Assembly (NCBI GenBank): GCA_047608075.1 | Contig: JBLKRX010000004.1 | Location: 124,001 to 188,000, forward strand | Length of the DNA: 64,000 bases | Source of the DNA: Ferdinandcohnia humi_A | GTDB lineage: Bacteria > Bacillota > Bacilli > Bacillales > Bacillaceae_L | Direction: 5' to 3' | Shown here: one piece after another, positions 41,073 through 48,185 of the stretch | Numbering within the stretch: position 1 is the first letter of the stretch | Layout of the letters: each line of letters opens with the position of its first letter | The notes under the pieces: model-generated | What the model was told of the DNA's origin: nothing | The model's database searches: none | What the model saw: the letters and a program-made list of their open reading frames with translations, nothing else | Program-made: the position numbers and the translations under genes

Positions 41073-43255
41073 CTTGTCATGATTTCCGTATCTACTTTAA
41101 GAGGAACGTCAAGTTCTGCTGAACGAATCATACACGCTTCAATTTCTTCGATTTCTTTCAACGTAATTGAGCTATCAACGAGCATAAGAGCTTCGTCGTG
41201 AACTGTTCCGATTACTTCCCACCCTTTCGGTTTAACGTGAGCATGAATATTTAATAGTGCTCGCTTCATAATGTCGGCAGCAGTTCCTTGAATACGTGCG
41301 TTGACAGCCATTCGACGTACTCTTTCAACTTCTCCTTTAATCTTTTGAAAGCTCCGCTTCGTATCATATGGAAGTTCTTTGTATTCCCAAAAGTTGAGAG
41401 GAAGTTCATTCGTTCCAAGAATGGAACACATCTTACGAACAAGAGCGTCATACTCTCTCGCGTTTCTCGTATGAGTTGGGAATCGACGCTTTCGACCATA
41501 CAATGTCTCAACGAACTCGTTGTCTTTTACGTATTGGTGAGTATCATTGATGAATTGATGAACGTCAGGGTACGTCTTGAAGAAGTCTTGAATGAACTTA
41601 TGAGCTTCTTCGACTGTAATTCCTAACTGTTCCGCAAGAGTGAACATTGAAGTTCCATACATGACAGCTAACAATCCGACTTTCATCATTTTGCGATACT
41701 TCGAACCGTCGACACACTCTTCGAGAGGAACATTAAATACTTGACTAGCAAGTGTTGAATACAAGTCCTGCCCTTTAAGGTAAGGCTCTTGAAGCTTCTT
41801 ATCGTTACTCATATGAGCAAGAACGCGTGGCTCAATCTGTGAGAAGTCGATTCCTAAAATCAGCTTTCCTTCGGGGGCGATTATCAATTTTCTCGCTTTA
41901 GGAGGCAAGTTCTGTAAGTTTGGATTATTACTTGAGAATCGACCAGTAACAGTTGAGACTTGATTGAATGAGCCATGAATTCTTCCGTCTTTCTTTATCT
42001 GTGAAGGAAGAGCTTCAATGTACGTTCCCAAGAGCTTCGTTAAGTCTCGATATTGAAGAAGGAAGTCGATCCCTTTATGATGATTTTTCAACTTCTTGAG
42101 AGTCGCTTTATCTGTTGAGCGATTCTTACTAATGTCTGGTAGCTCTAACACGTCATAAAGGACTTCTTGAAGCTGTGAAGGAGAGTTGAAGTTAATATCT
42201 CCGAAGAAGTGCTTCAATTTCTTTTCAATCTGAACGATTTCTTCTTGAAGTTCTGTTCCGTACTCCTTCGCAAATTCTAAATCAATAAGGAATCCGTTTT
42301 GCTCCATATCAATACAAACTTCAATTAAAGGATTTTCGAGCTTCTGATACAATTCAAGCAGTCTATCTCGCTTCTTCAAATGCTCTAACTGCCAAGAATA
42401 GAGCTTATATGTTAAGTGAGTATCTTTGGCAGCATAAACGAGAGCAACGTCGAGAGGAACATCAGCGAATTTCGCGTTCTTTCCGAATAACTCCTCGAAC
42501 GTATAAGACTCGTCTTTGAATCCGAAATGCTTTCCGTATTTTGTAGCGAGATTCTTCAATGCGAAGGAAGTCTCATTCTCGTTTAGAATCGCCATAGCGA
42601 TTTGTGTATCGTGAGCAAGTCCTCTCATTCTCAATCCATGACGGATAAACATATGAATATCGAATTTCGCATTGTGAAGAACTTTCCCTATAAAGGGAGA
42701 CGTTAAAGTTGGCTCAAGAGCTTTCAGAACAACGTCTCTCTTGAGCTGTTTTCCTGTCGTATGAGCAACAGGGATATAGACGTGATAATCAGCGTTTGGA
42801 AGCGTGAGAGAGATTCCTACTATCTCGTCGTTATATACGTCTAGTCCTGTTGTCTCTGTATCAACAGCGATTATAGGCTCATTCTTTAAGTCTTGAACGA
42901 GTTTATTCAGTTGCTTTTCTGTCTGAACAAGAATGTAATTGTCGGGAGTTTCAGCAACGAGCTTTTCAAGTTTCTCGTCTCTTTCAATTTCCTGCAACTG
43001 TTGCCACATTCTCAACGCTTCAGCTTTCGAAAATCGCTTATCAGAATCTCTTCCGACTTTTCCTTCCTCGAAAGCTCGTTTGACTGCGTAAAGCTTTTGT
43101 AAGTCTGCTTCTGTGTTACCAGCAAGCGAGAGAACTCTTTCCCACGCTTGCTCGATTGTTTCCTTACTCGCTGTCTTTTTCTTAACTGCTTTCTTAACTC
43201 TCTCGACAGCTTGAGAGTCGTCGTCTTTTAGACTTAACTTGATTTCAAGCTCCAT
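41024..43255 (-). CDS. polA: DNA polymerase I family (family A) with 3'-5' exonuclease
   Basis: About 743 residues from ATG 43255 (AGGTG 6 nt upstream; earlier in-frame GTG/ATG lie inside the Shine-Dalgarno). The DEDD exonuclease (about residues 110-290) starts at IAVDTETTGLD. The polymerase has motif A ILGIDFSQIEPRV, motif B RKMMKVGLLAVMYGTS and motif C IGTVHDEALM. It has no 5' nuclease. It is the phage replicative or repair polymerase. Confidence 0.95.
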   Translation of the reverse strand: MELEIKLSLKDDDSQAVERVKKAVKKKTASKETIEQAWERVLSLAGNTEADLQKLYAVKRAFEEGKVGRDSDKRFSKAEALRMWQQLQEIERDEKLEKLVAETPDNYILVQTEKQLNKLVQDLKNEPIIAVDTETTGLDVYNDEIVGISLTLPNADYHVYIPVAHTTGKQLKRDVVLKALEPTLTSPFIGKVLHNAKFDIHMFIRHGLRMRGLAHDTQIAMAILNENETSFALKNLATKYGKHFGFKDESYTFEELFGKNAKFADVPLDVALVYAAKDTHLTYKLYSWQLEHLKKRDRLLELYQKLENPLIEVCIDMEQNGFLIDLEFAKEYGTELQEEIVQIEKKLKHFFGDINFNSPSQLQEVLYDVLELPDISKNRSTDKATLKKLKNHHKGIDFLLQYRDLTKLLGTYIEALPSQIKKDGRIHGSFNQVSTVTGRFSSNNPNLQNLPPKARKLIIAPEGKLILGIDFSQIEPRVLAHMSNDKKLQEPYLKGQDLYSTLASQVFNVPLEECVDGSKYRKMMKVGLLAVMYGTSMFTLAEQLGITVEEAHKFIQDFFKTYPDVHQFINDTHQYVKDNEFVETLYGRKRRFPTHTRNAREYDALVRKMCSILGTNELPLNFWEYKELPYDTKRSFQKIKGEVERVRRMAVNARIQGTAADIMKRALLNIHAHVKPKGWEVIGTVHDEALMLVDSSITLKEIEEIEACMIRSAELDVPLKVDTEIMTRWGEGYKKGEWFQLVA

Positions 43256-43274
43256 AATCATCACCTCGTTTTTT

Positions 43275-43302
43275 ATGTCGAAGGCGATTCTTTGATGTGA
43301 CT
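43275..43302 (-). promoter_or_regulatory. Phage TCGACAT-type promoter of polA
   Basis: Minus strand AGTCAC (43297-43302), 15 nt, TCGACAT (43275-43281), only 20 nt before the polA start. It heads the replication genes polA, Cas4-like, thioredoxin and Hjc-like. Confidence 0.75.
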
Positions 43303-43694
43303 TATCCTAAAAATTTGGTGTAATTATCAGCGTGTAGAGCTTTCTTCTTTTTTACATGATAAAGATATGGGGATAATCGCAAACGAATAGCTTTCATACC
43401 TTCAACGTGTTCAACAGGAATATAATAATGTCTGTTCTCACGTTGGTCGAAAACAACTACAATGTCCGTATCTTCCTTCGTGTATGGCTTTTGACTGAAT
43501 CCAACTACTTCTCTTCCTCCGTTGAAGTTCGTGCCAGACTTTACTTGAACTCGAACGTAGCGACCATTCTTTTCAGCTATGAAATCGCAACGCTCAAGCG
43601 TAAAAGGGGTATAAATGCTATATCCTCTCTTCGCGTACTCATTCATGACGCTAAGTTCACTCAATAGTCCTGTTTGCATATTTTCAGCAAGCAT
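43302..43694 (-). CDS. PD-(D/E)xK endonuclease-like protein
   Basis: About 130 residues from ATG 43694 (AAAGGAAG upstream). The core is CDFIAEKNGRYVRVQVKSG: acidic residue followed by a Q-V-K variant of the E-x-K motif, as in group I intron-associated PD-(D/E)xK proteins. DTDIVVVFD precedes a YYIPVEH strand. Overlaps the PhoH gene end. Confidence 0.72.
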   Translation of the reverse strand: MLAENMQTGLLSELSVMNEYAKRGYSIYTPFTLERCDFIAEKNGRYVRVQVKSGTNFNGGREVVGFSQKPYTKEDTDIVVVFDQRENRHYYIPVEHVEGMKAIRLRLSPYLYHVKKKKALHADNYTKFLG

Positions 43695-44421
43695 GAGAGC
43701 CACTTCCTTTCAAGCGATTTACTGTATTCATAACGTCGTCAGCGTAATCTGCAAACCAACCACGATAGTTATTAACGAGAGTATGATAAGCGACTTTCGT
43801 TCCTTTGAAATGCGCCATATAGATTTCAAAAGGAGTGAGTCCTGTGAATTTCTTCTGCTTCTTGTTATCGTTTTGACGAAGAGATCCCACCGTTACGATT
43901 TTGCAATCATCAGCACAACGAGTATAAATCGTTTGAAGCTCTTCTAAGTCAAAAGATTGAGCTTCGTCAATGATTACAAAAGCTCGTTTCCACGTAACCC
44001 CACGAGTGAATGACGTTGTAACAGCTATCAATCTTGGAGCTTGTTTCGTTAATGGATTGGGTTGCGACCATACTTCGTAAGTGCCTGGCTTAATTAAATC
44101 GAGCGTATCGACGATAGGTTGCATATAAGGTTTTTCCTTATCGTCTAAGTCGCCTGGTAAATGTCCTACTTCACGAATAGGAATCGCATTTCGAACATAA
44201 ATCAATTTATCGTAAGTCTCTTTCTCCACTTCGTAAGCTCCTGCTAAAACAGCGAGAGAAGTCTTTCCTGTTCCTGCTTTAGCTTCACAAAATACTGCTT
44301 GTATATCGTCAACAGGAGCCCAAAGAGACTTCATATAATCAAGCTGATAGTCGTCTCCTTGAACATTGATTCCGCGTTCAGCTAACCATTTCCAACGAAT
44401 GTCTTTGAATTTCTTTGACAA
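43684..44421 (-). CDS. phoH: PhoH-family ATPase
   Basis: A 245-residue PhoH-like P-loop ATPase: Walker A CEAKAGTGKTSL (about residues 45-56), Walker B AFVIIDEAQS and sensor TVGSLRQ. Start TTG 44421 with GGGGGA 8 nt upstream. PhoH is common in large phages near replication genes, and its role is unsettled (possible RNA/DNA unwinding). Confidence 0.92.
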   Translation of the reverse strand: MSKKFKDIRWKWLAERGINVQGDDYQLDYMKSLWAPVDDIQAVFCEAKAGTGKTSLAVLAGAYEVEKETYDKLIYVRNAIPIREVGHLPGDLDDKEKPYMQPIVDTLDLIKPGTYEVWSQPNPLTKQAPRLIAVTTSFTRGVTWKRAFVIIDEAQSFDLEELQTIYTRCADDCKIVTVGSLRQNDNKKQKKFTGLTPFEIYMAHFKGTKVAYHTLVNNYRGWFADYADDVMNTVNRLKGSGSHAC

Positions 44422-44450
44422 CTTGGATTCCCCCGCTTCGTTATGGGTAT

Positions 44451-44479
44451 AAGAAAAGGAGGAGAAGCTCTCTCCCCCT
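44451..44479 (-). terminator. Hairpin after the SSB gene
   Basis: AGGAGGAGA (44457-44465) and TCTCCCCCT (44471-44479), one mismatch, 5-nt loop, A-rich to the left. It lies just after the SSB stop. Confidence 0.45.
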
Positions 44480-44489
44480 ATCTGTTGGA

Positions 44490-45191
44490 TTAGAATACTT
44501 TATCTGGGTTTTCCTCTTCGCTGATAGGCTCAACGTCATCGCTGTTATCTTCGCTATCGTCAGACACTTGAACGTCGAAATACTCTTCAACAGGAAAGCC
44601 TGCTTTCTTTAGTTCTTCGATTTGTTGTTCATAAGTGCGAGGTTGAAGTACAGTTTCGAAAAATTCATCTTCAACAACTTCTTCGTTGAACTTCTCGAAT
44701 TTTTCTTTATCATCAGCTTTTAGTCTCAAGATTGGATTCAACGTATAAGTCGTATCAGTCTTGTTTCCTGTACGCTTAAACGTGAACGCAACGTCTTGTA
44801 AATCTTCAGCGTATTGTTCAATCGTATCGACGAGCTGTTCAGCTTGACCTTTCGTAGCGTCAAATACACGAATCATTCCTTCGTCAATATCAGCAAAAGC
44901 GAAGAGATAACGCTCTTTTGCATATAGTCCGTCGAACTCTTCAACTTTCGCGTCGTTAGCTTCACAAATAGCACAATTCTTGCCAGCAGGCTTTAAGCAA
45001 GGTTGAGTCCAAATTCCATGAACGTAAGAGCCATGAGACATATAGCGAACGTAATCGTAAGCTGAAAGAATTCGAACTCTTACGCTGTCTCCGTCTTTCA
45101 AGCGAACAAACACTTTCTTGAAGTCAATGTTCTGCTTTTTCTTTTTCATAGCTTCCTTTGCTTCTTTTCCGCGAGCTGTAACTACTCCCAT
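44490..45191 (-). CDS. Phage single-stranded DNA-binding protein (gp32-like)
   Basis: A 233-residue protein with a basic N-terminus, an OB-type middle (VFVRLKDGDSVRVRILSA) containing a zinc-like CLKPAGKNCAIC set, and an acidic C-terminal tail (DDSEDNSDDVEPISEEENPD). This is the layout of phage SSBs. AAGGAGG precedes the ATG. The acidic tail would recruit the polymerase and nucleases. Confidence 0.82.
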   Translation of the reverse strand: MGVVTARGKEAKEAMKKKKQNIDFKKVFVRLKDGDSVRVRILSAYDYVRYMSHGSYVHGIWTQPCLKPAGKNCAICEANDAKVEEFDGLYAKERYLFAFADIDEGMIRVFDATKGQAEQLVDTIEQYAEDLQDVAFTFKRTGNKTDTTYTLNPILRLKADDKEKFEKFNEEVVEDEFFETVLQPRTYEQQIEELKKAGFPVEEYFDVQVSDDSEDNSDDVEPISEEENPDKVF

Positions 45192-45231
45192 AGATACATT
45201 CCTCCTTGAGAATTTGTAGAGTTATATTTGA

Positions 45232-45252
45232 GAGCATTACGGAAATGTAATG
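45232..45252. promoter_or_regulatory. GTAAT inverted repeat upstream of SSB
   Basis: GCATTAC at about 45,235 and GTAATGC about 5 bp later form an inverted repeat related to the CGTAAT half-site. It sits about 45 bp upstream of the SSB start. Confidence 0.45.
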
Positions 45253-45366
45253 CTAAGTTTTTGCTTGGTAAAAGTTACCTGTTTACCCTTGAAATCGAAA
45301 GGTAAATTTGTATAATAGAATTGAAGTTGATTTTCAACGAGTCTAACCCCAGTTGACTTGTTGTTT

Positions 45367-45978
45367 TTACGAAGCAATTTGTTCTTCGTAGAATTTTTTG
45401 AAGTTGTTTTTTGCTCTTTGCACGATTTTTCGAGTTTTTGCGTCGTAAGAAGTTGAGCCTAACTCTTCTGCAATTTCTTCGTTCGTGCAATCTTTGCTTA
45501 TCAACTGAATTACTTTTGCGTATCGCTCGTTGGTTTCCCCAAAACCTTCGAGCAATTTTTTTGTTGTCTCTTTTTCTATTACTTCAGTTTCAACGTCTAC
45601 TTGAGACGGAATTAAATCAGCGAATGTATTTCCTTCTTCGTCAACTGCGTTATCCATGCTATATGATTTGTAAAGAGAACGCTTTGCGGATTTATGTTTT
45701 CTGTGTAAGTCCGTTGCTTCTCTATCGAAGAAGAACATTAATCGTTGAACGAAGTTTGAACTTCCGTTGTAGTCTAAGGCAGCTTCCCAAACTGCTTGAG
45801 AGAATACGCTTTCGAAATCTTCTCGTGCGATCCCTGTACGTTGTTCTCGTTTGTACGCTTCACGTTCAATTAGCTTCCTAACCCCTTCAAAAAGCTCGTT
45901 AAACGCTTCGACGTTTTCTCCATTAGAATTTGCATAAGCTAAAGCAAGAGAGTTAAGTTTCACATTGTCAAGTTTCAT
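45367..45978 (-). CDS. Phage RNA polymerase sigma factor (sigma-70 family)
   Basis: A 203-residue sigma-like protein with a region 2 (FESVFSQAVWEAALDY and QRLMFFFDREATDLHRKHK, about residues 52-100) and a C-terminal region 4 HTH (TNEEIAEELGSTSYDAKTRK, about 165-190). AAGGAG precedes the ATG. Two copies of the phage promoter lie upstream, so it probably activates itself and the other TCGACAT promoters. The link to the motif is inferred, not shown. Confidence 0.85.
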   Translation of the reverse strand: MKLDNVKLNSLALAYANSNGENVEAFNELFEGVRKLIEREAYKREQRTGIAREDFESVFSQAVWEAALDYNGSSNFVQRLMFFFDREATDLHRKHKSAKRSLYKSYSMDNAVDEEGNTFADLIPSQVDVETEVIEKETTKKLLEGFGETNERYAKVIQLISKDCTNEEIAEELGSTSYDAKTRKIVQRAKNNFKKFYEEQIAS

Positions 45979-46068
45979 AGTTCATTTCTCCTTCCCAGTT
46001 TTTCTGTTTGTTTTTTTGAAGTTGAAAGTTGACTTTGCTATTTTTCTTTTTTGCTTTTGCAATTTTTA

Positions 46069-46096
46069 ATGTCGAAAGAGTGCTTTTCGCGTGACC
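46069..46096 (-). promoter_or_regulatory. Phage TCGACAT-type promoter, sigma gene proximal
   Basis: Minus strand GGTCAC (46091-46096), 15 nt, TCGACAT (46069-46075), about 90 nt before the sigma factor start. Confidence 0.75.
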
Positions 46097-46146
46097 TTGT
46101 TTTGAGAGATTTTTTCTCTCAACTTGTTCTCTCTTTCTGATTTTTA

Positions 46147-46174
46147 ATGTCGAGGTTGTCTCTTTGCTGTGACC
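46147..46174 (-). promoter_or_regulatory. Phage TCGACAT-type promoter, sigma gene distal
   Basis: Minus strand GGTCAC (46169-46174), 15 nt, TCGACAT (46147-46153). It is 78 bp upstream of the proximal copy, in the same orientation. Confidence 0.75.
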
Positions 46175-46210
46175 TCCTTCCCAATTTTTTCTTTCTTTTT
46201 ATTTGCAAAC

Positions 46211-46285
46211 AAAAAAAACGCGATTGCTTTCCGTATGAAAACTCGAATCTAAATTCGAATTCTCGTTACGAAAAACAATCGCGTT
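46211..46285. terminator. Long imperfect hairpin at the right end of the prophage
   Basis: AACGCGATTG (46217-46226) pairs with CAATCGCGTT (46276-46285), and pairing continues imperfectly inward for about 35 bases per arm. With A-runs to the left it can terminate leftward transcription, and it insulates the prophage from host transcription. Confidence 0.7.
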
Positions 46286-46334
46286 GAATGAAATAAGCAA
46301 TTGAATCGAAAGGAGTTGCTATCATTGAGTTTTT

Positions 46335-46400
46335 AGGGAAGCCTTGCCAGGCTTGACTTTAGCTTGTAGTGAATTATAGGACAGGAGGACAACCACCTTG
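46335..46400. other. Prophage right attachment junction in ppiB
   Basis: Host ppiB coding sequence runs leftward from 46,559 to about 46,378 and is then replaced by phage sequence. The coding text changes right after the conserved GGCP segment. An AAGCCT-N4-AGGCTT palindrome lies in the phage flank (about 46,336-46,351). The matching left junction is outside the window. Confidence 0.75.
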
Positions 46401-46559
46401 AGCAACGAATCCTGGAATGACTCTATGAAACGTTAATCCGTTATAAAATCCTTCATTAGCAAGTTTTTCAAAATTAGCTACTGTACCTGGTGCCTCATTT
46501 GGAAACAGTTCAGCAACAATTTTTTCTCCGTTTTCAAACTCAATGCTAGCTTTTTTCAT
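46374..46559 (-). pseudogene. ppiB: Host ppiB, 5' fragment truncated by the prophage
   Basis: About 61 codons from ATG 46559 (GGAGG upstream). The N-terminal half of a cyclophilin reads up to FHRVIPGFVAQGGCP and then enters phage DNA, adding PVL and a stop. The rest of the catalytic domain is missing, so no active enzyme is made. It lies next to the ypuA homolog as in Bacillus. The 3' half should sit at the left junction. Confidence 0.88.
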
Positions 46560-46747
46560 TTGAAACCTCCGCTCATATCTTTTCGTCAATATGTATTGAA
46601 CAAATTAATTTTACTATACTTTTATCTAATAATCCAATCTCATAAGGGTCAATCTTCCTAAATCTTCAGTTACATGATATATTTTGAATAATTTATTGTA
46701 TAATAGCATTGATTATACTTGGTTCTTACGAAAAGGAGGCAACAAAC

Positions 46748-47626
46748 TTGAAATATAAAATACTACTCTTACTCGTTTTAACATTTTCATTCTTATTTCC
46801 ATCACTTAGTTTTGCTGATGCTGCACCTGGAGATGTTATCATTACGCTTGGTGAGGACTTAACTGAAGAGGAAAAACAGGCAATCTTGGCTGAAATGAAC
46901 GCACCAGAAAATCCACAAATTGTCATTGTAACAAATGAAGAAGAACATAAATACCTAGGTCAATATATACCAAAGGCAAGAATCGGAAACCAAGCTTTAT
47001 CTTCTGCCTCAATTACAATCGGAGAAGCAGGTTCTGGACTTGATGTTACAATTACAGAGCAAATCACATTGATAACAGAAGAAATGTATGCAAATGCCTT
47101 AATTACAGCAGGTGTAAAGGATGCAAAAATTTACGTGACTGCTCCCGGTAATGTATCCGGAACTGCAGCACTTACTGGAATTATTAAAGCCTACGAACTA
47201 TCTTCAGACCAAGCGATCCCTGAAGAAGTTAAACAAGTTGCCAATGAAGAAATGGTCGAAACAACCAAGCTAAGTGAAAAATTTGGTGCAGAAGACGCTT
47301 CAGCTCTAATGGCAAAAATTAAGGATGAGATTGCAAAAAATGCCCCCAAAAATGATGAGGAGCTACGTACCATAATTGAAAATGCTGCTAAAGAATTAGG
47401 AATTACTTTATCAGAAGCAGATATTCAGAGATTGATGGACCTTTTTAATAAGTTGATGGACTTAAATATTGATTGGAATCAAGTAGGGGAACAGCTAAAT
47501 TTAGCTGCTGAAAAGCTAACAAATTTCCTTCAGTCTGAAGAAGGACAAGGTTTTTTAGAGAAGTTAAAAGAGTTCTTCATAAGCTTAATAGATGCAATTA
47601 AAGGTTTATTTAGTAAAGAGGCATAA
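46748..47626 (+). CDS. ypuA: DUF1002 exported protein, YpuA-like
   Basis: About 292 residues from TTG 46748, preferred because AAGGAGG lies 8 nt upstream. A signal peptide (LLLLVLTFSFLFPSLSFADA) comes first, followed by the DUF1002 body (GDVIITLGEDLTEEEKQAIL, and TITEAGSGLDVTI-like stretch). Cell-envelope role in Bacillus is not defined. It neighbours ppiB, matching the conserved host order. Confidence 0.88.
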   Translation: MKYKILLLLVLTFSFLFPSLSFADAAPGDVIITLGEDLTEEEKQAILAEMNAPENPQIVIVTNEEEHKYLGQYIPKARIGNQALSSASITIGEAGSGLDVTITEQITLITEEMYANALITAGVKDAKIYVTAPGNVSGTAALTGIIKAYELSSDQAIPEEVKQVANEEMVETTKLSEKFGAEDASALMAKIKDEIAKNAPKNDEELRTIIENAAKELGITLSEADIQRLMDLFNKLMDLNIDWNQVGEQLNLAAEKLTNFLQSEEGQGFLEKLKEFFISLIDAIKGLFSKEA

Positions 47627-47780
47627 ACAGCGGATATTCAGTAGATTATTATATCCCTTGACTGTCTTGAAAACGCTTGTCAGACATAGAGCGCAGCCGA
47701 ACGGGACGCGAATAGAAGTTACCTTCGAGCGGACGAGTGAGGTAAGCAACGCAGTATGCGAGCGTTTGTCAAAAGTTTGA

Positions 47781-47813
47781 GCCCACGGATATTTTCGTGG
47801 GCTTTATTTTTTT
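47781..47813 (+). terminator. Terminator of ypuA
   Basis: GCCCACG (47781-47787) and CGTGGGC (47796-47802), followed by a T-run. Confidence 0.8.
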
Positions 47814-47850
47814 GAGTTGTTTCTAAAAACTACCCCATTTTGCAAAAAAC

Positions 47851-48088
47851 AAAAGCGCAAGCGTCTTGGAAGAGGAACGTCAACTAAGAACCGCTACGTC
47901 CTGTGGCGAACGTTGACGTCAGCACGTCCTGTACAAGTCCGACAAGCAAATGTTCTGAGGCAAAAAAGTCGCTCTTTGACTTTTCTTGCCACAGTTCTTT
48001 GGCCTCGAGCTGGTTAAAGCGAAGCTTTGCGCAAGATAATCACAGAAGCCCATTCAGGGTGAAAACTGGCTAGGCGCTGGAGCTAAAT
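47851..48088. repeat. Dispersed intergenic repeat, family A, copy 1
   Basis: It begins AAAAGCGCAAGCG, contains AGAGGAACGTCAACT and CAAATGTTCTG, and ends near GGCTAGGCGCTGGAGCTAAA. Related copies lie at 49,688-49,859, 55,189-55,479 and at the right edge (63,963). No coding capacity is evident. Confidence 0.75.
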
Positions 48089-48155
48089 GTGGATAGACCT
48101 AATGGAGAAATATCCAAAACAATAAAATGATATGGTTTCTTATTCCAAGATAAAA

Positions 48156-48178
48156 GTGTCCCAATAAAATTGGGACAC
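48156..48178 (-). terminator. Terminator of lysA
   Basis: GTGTCCCAAT (48156-48165) and ATTGGGACAC (48169-48178), 3-nt loop, A-rich flank to the left, 8 nt after the lysA stop. Confidence 0.75.
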
Positions 48179-48185
48179 CTACGTA

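Larger units (their letters stand above)
47627..48185. other. Intergenic region with repeats, no gene supported
   Basis: Between ypuA and lysA. It contains a GC-rich block (about 47,660-47,780) with no recognised function, the ypuA terminator, and a family A repeat (47,851-48,088). Short plus-strand ORFs here lack good ribosome binding sites. Confidence 0.7.

Noticed and set aside
46374..46559. A small functional cyclophilin
   Set aside because: Only the first half of the fold is present and the C-terminus is phage sequence; treated as a pseudogene.
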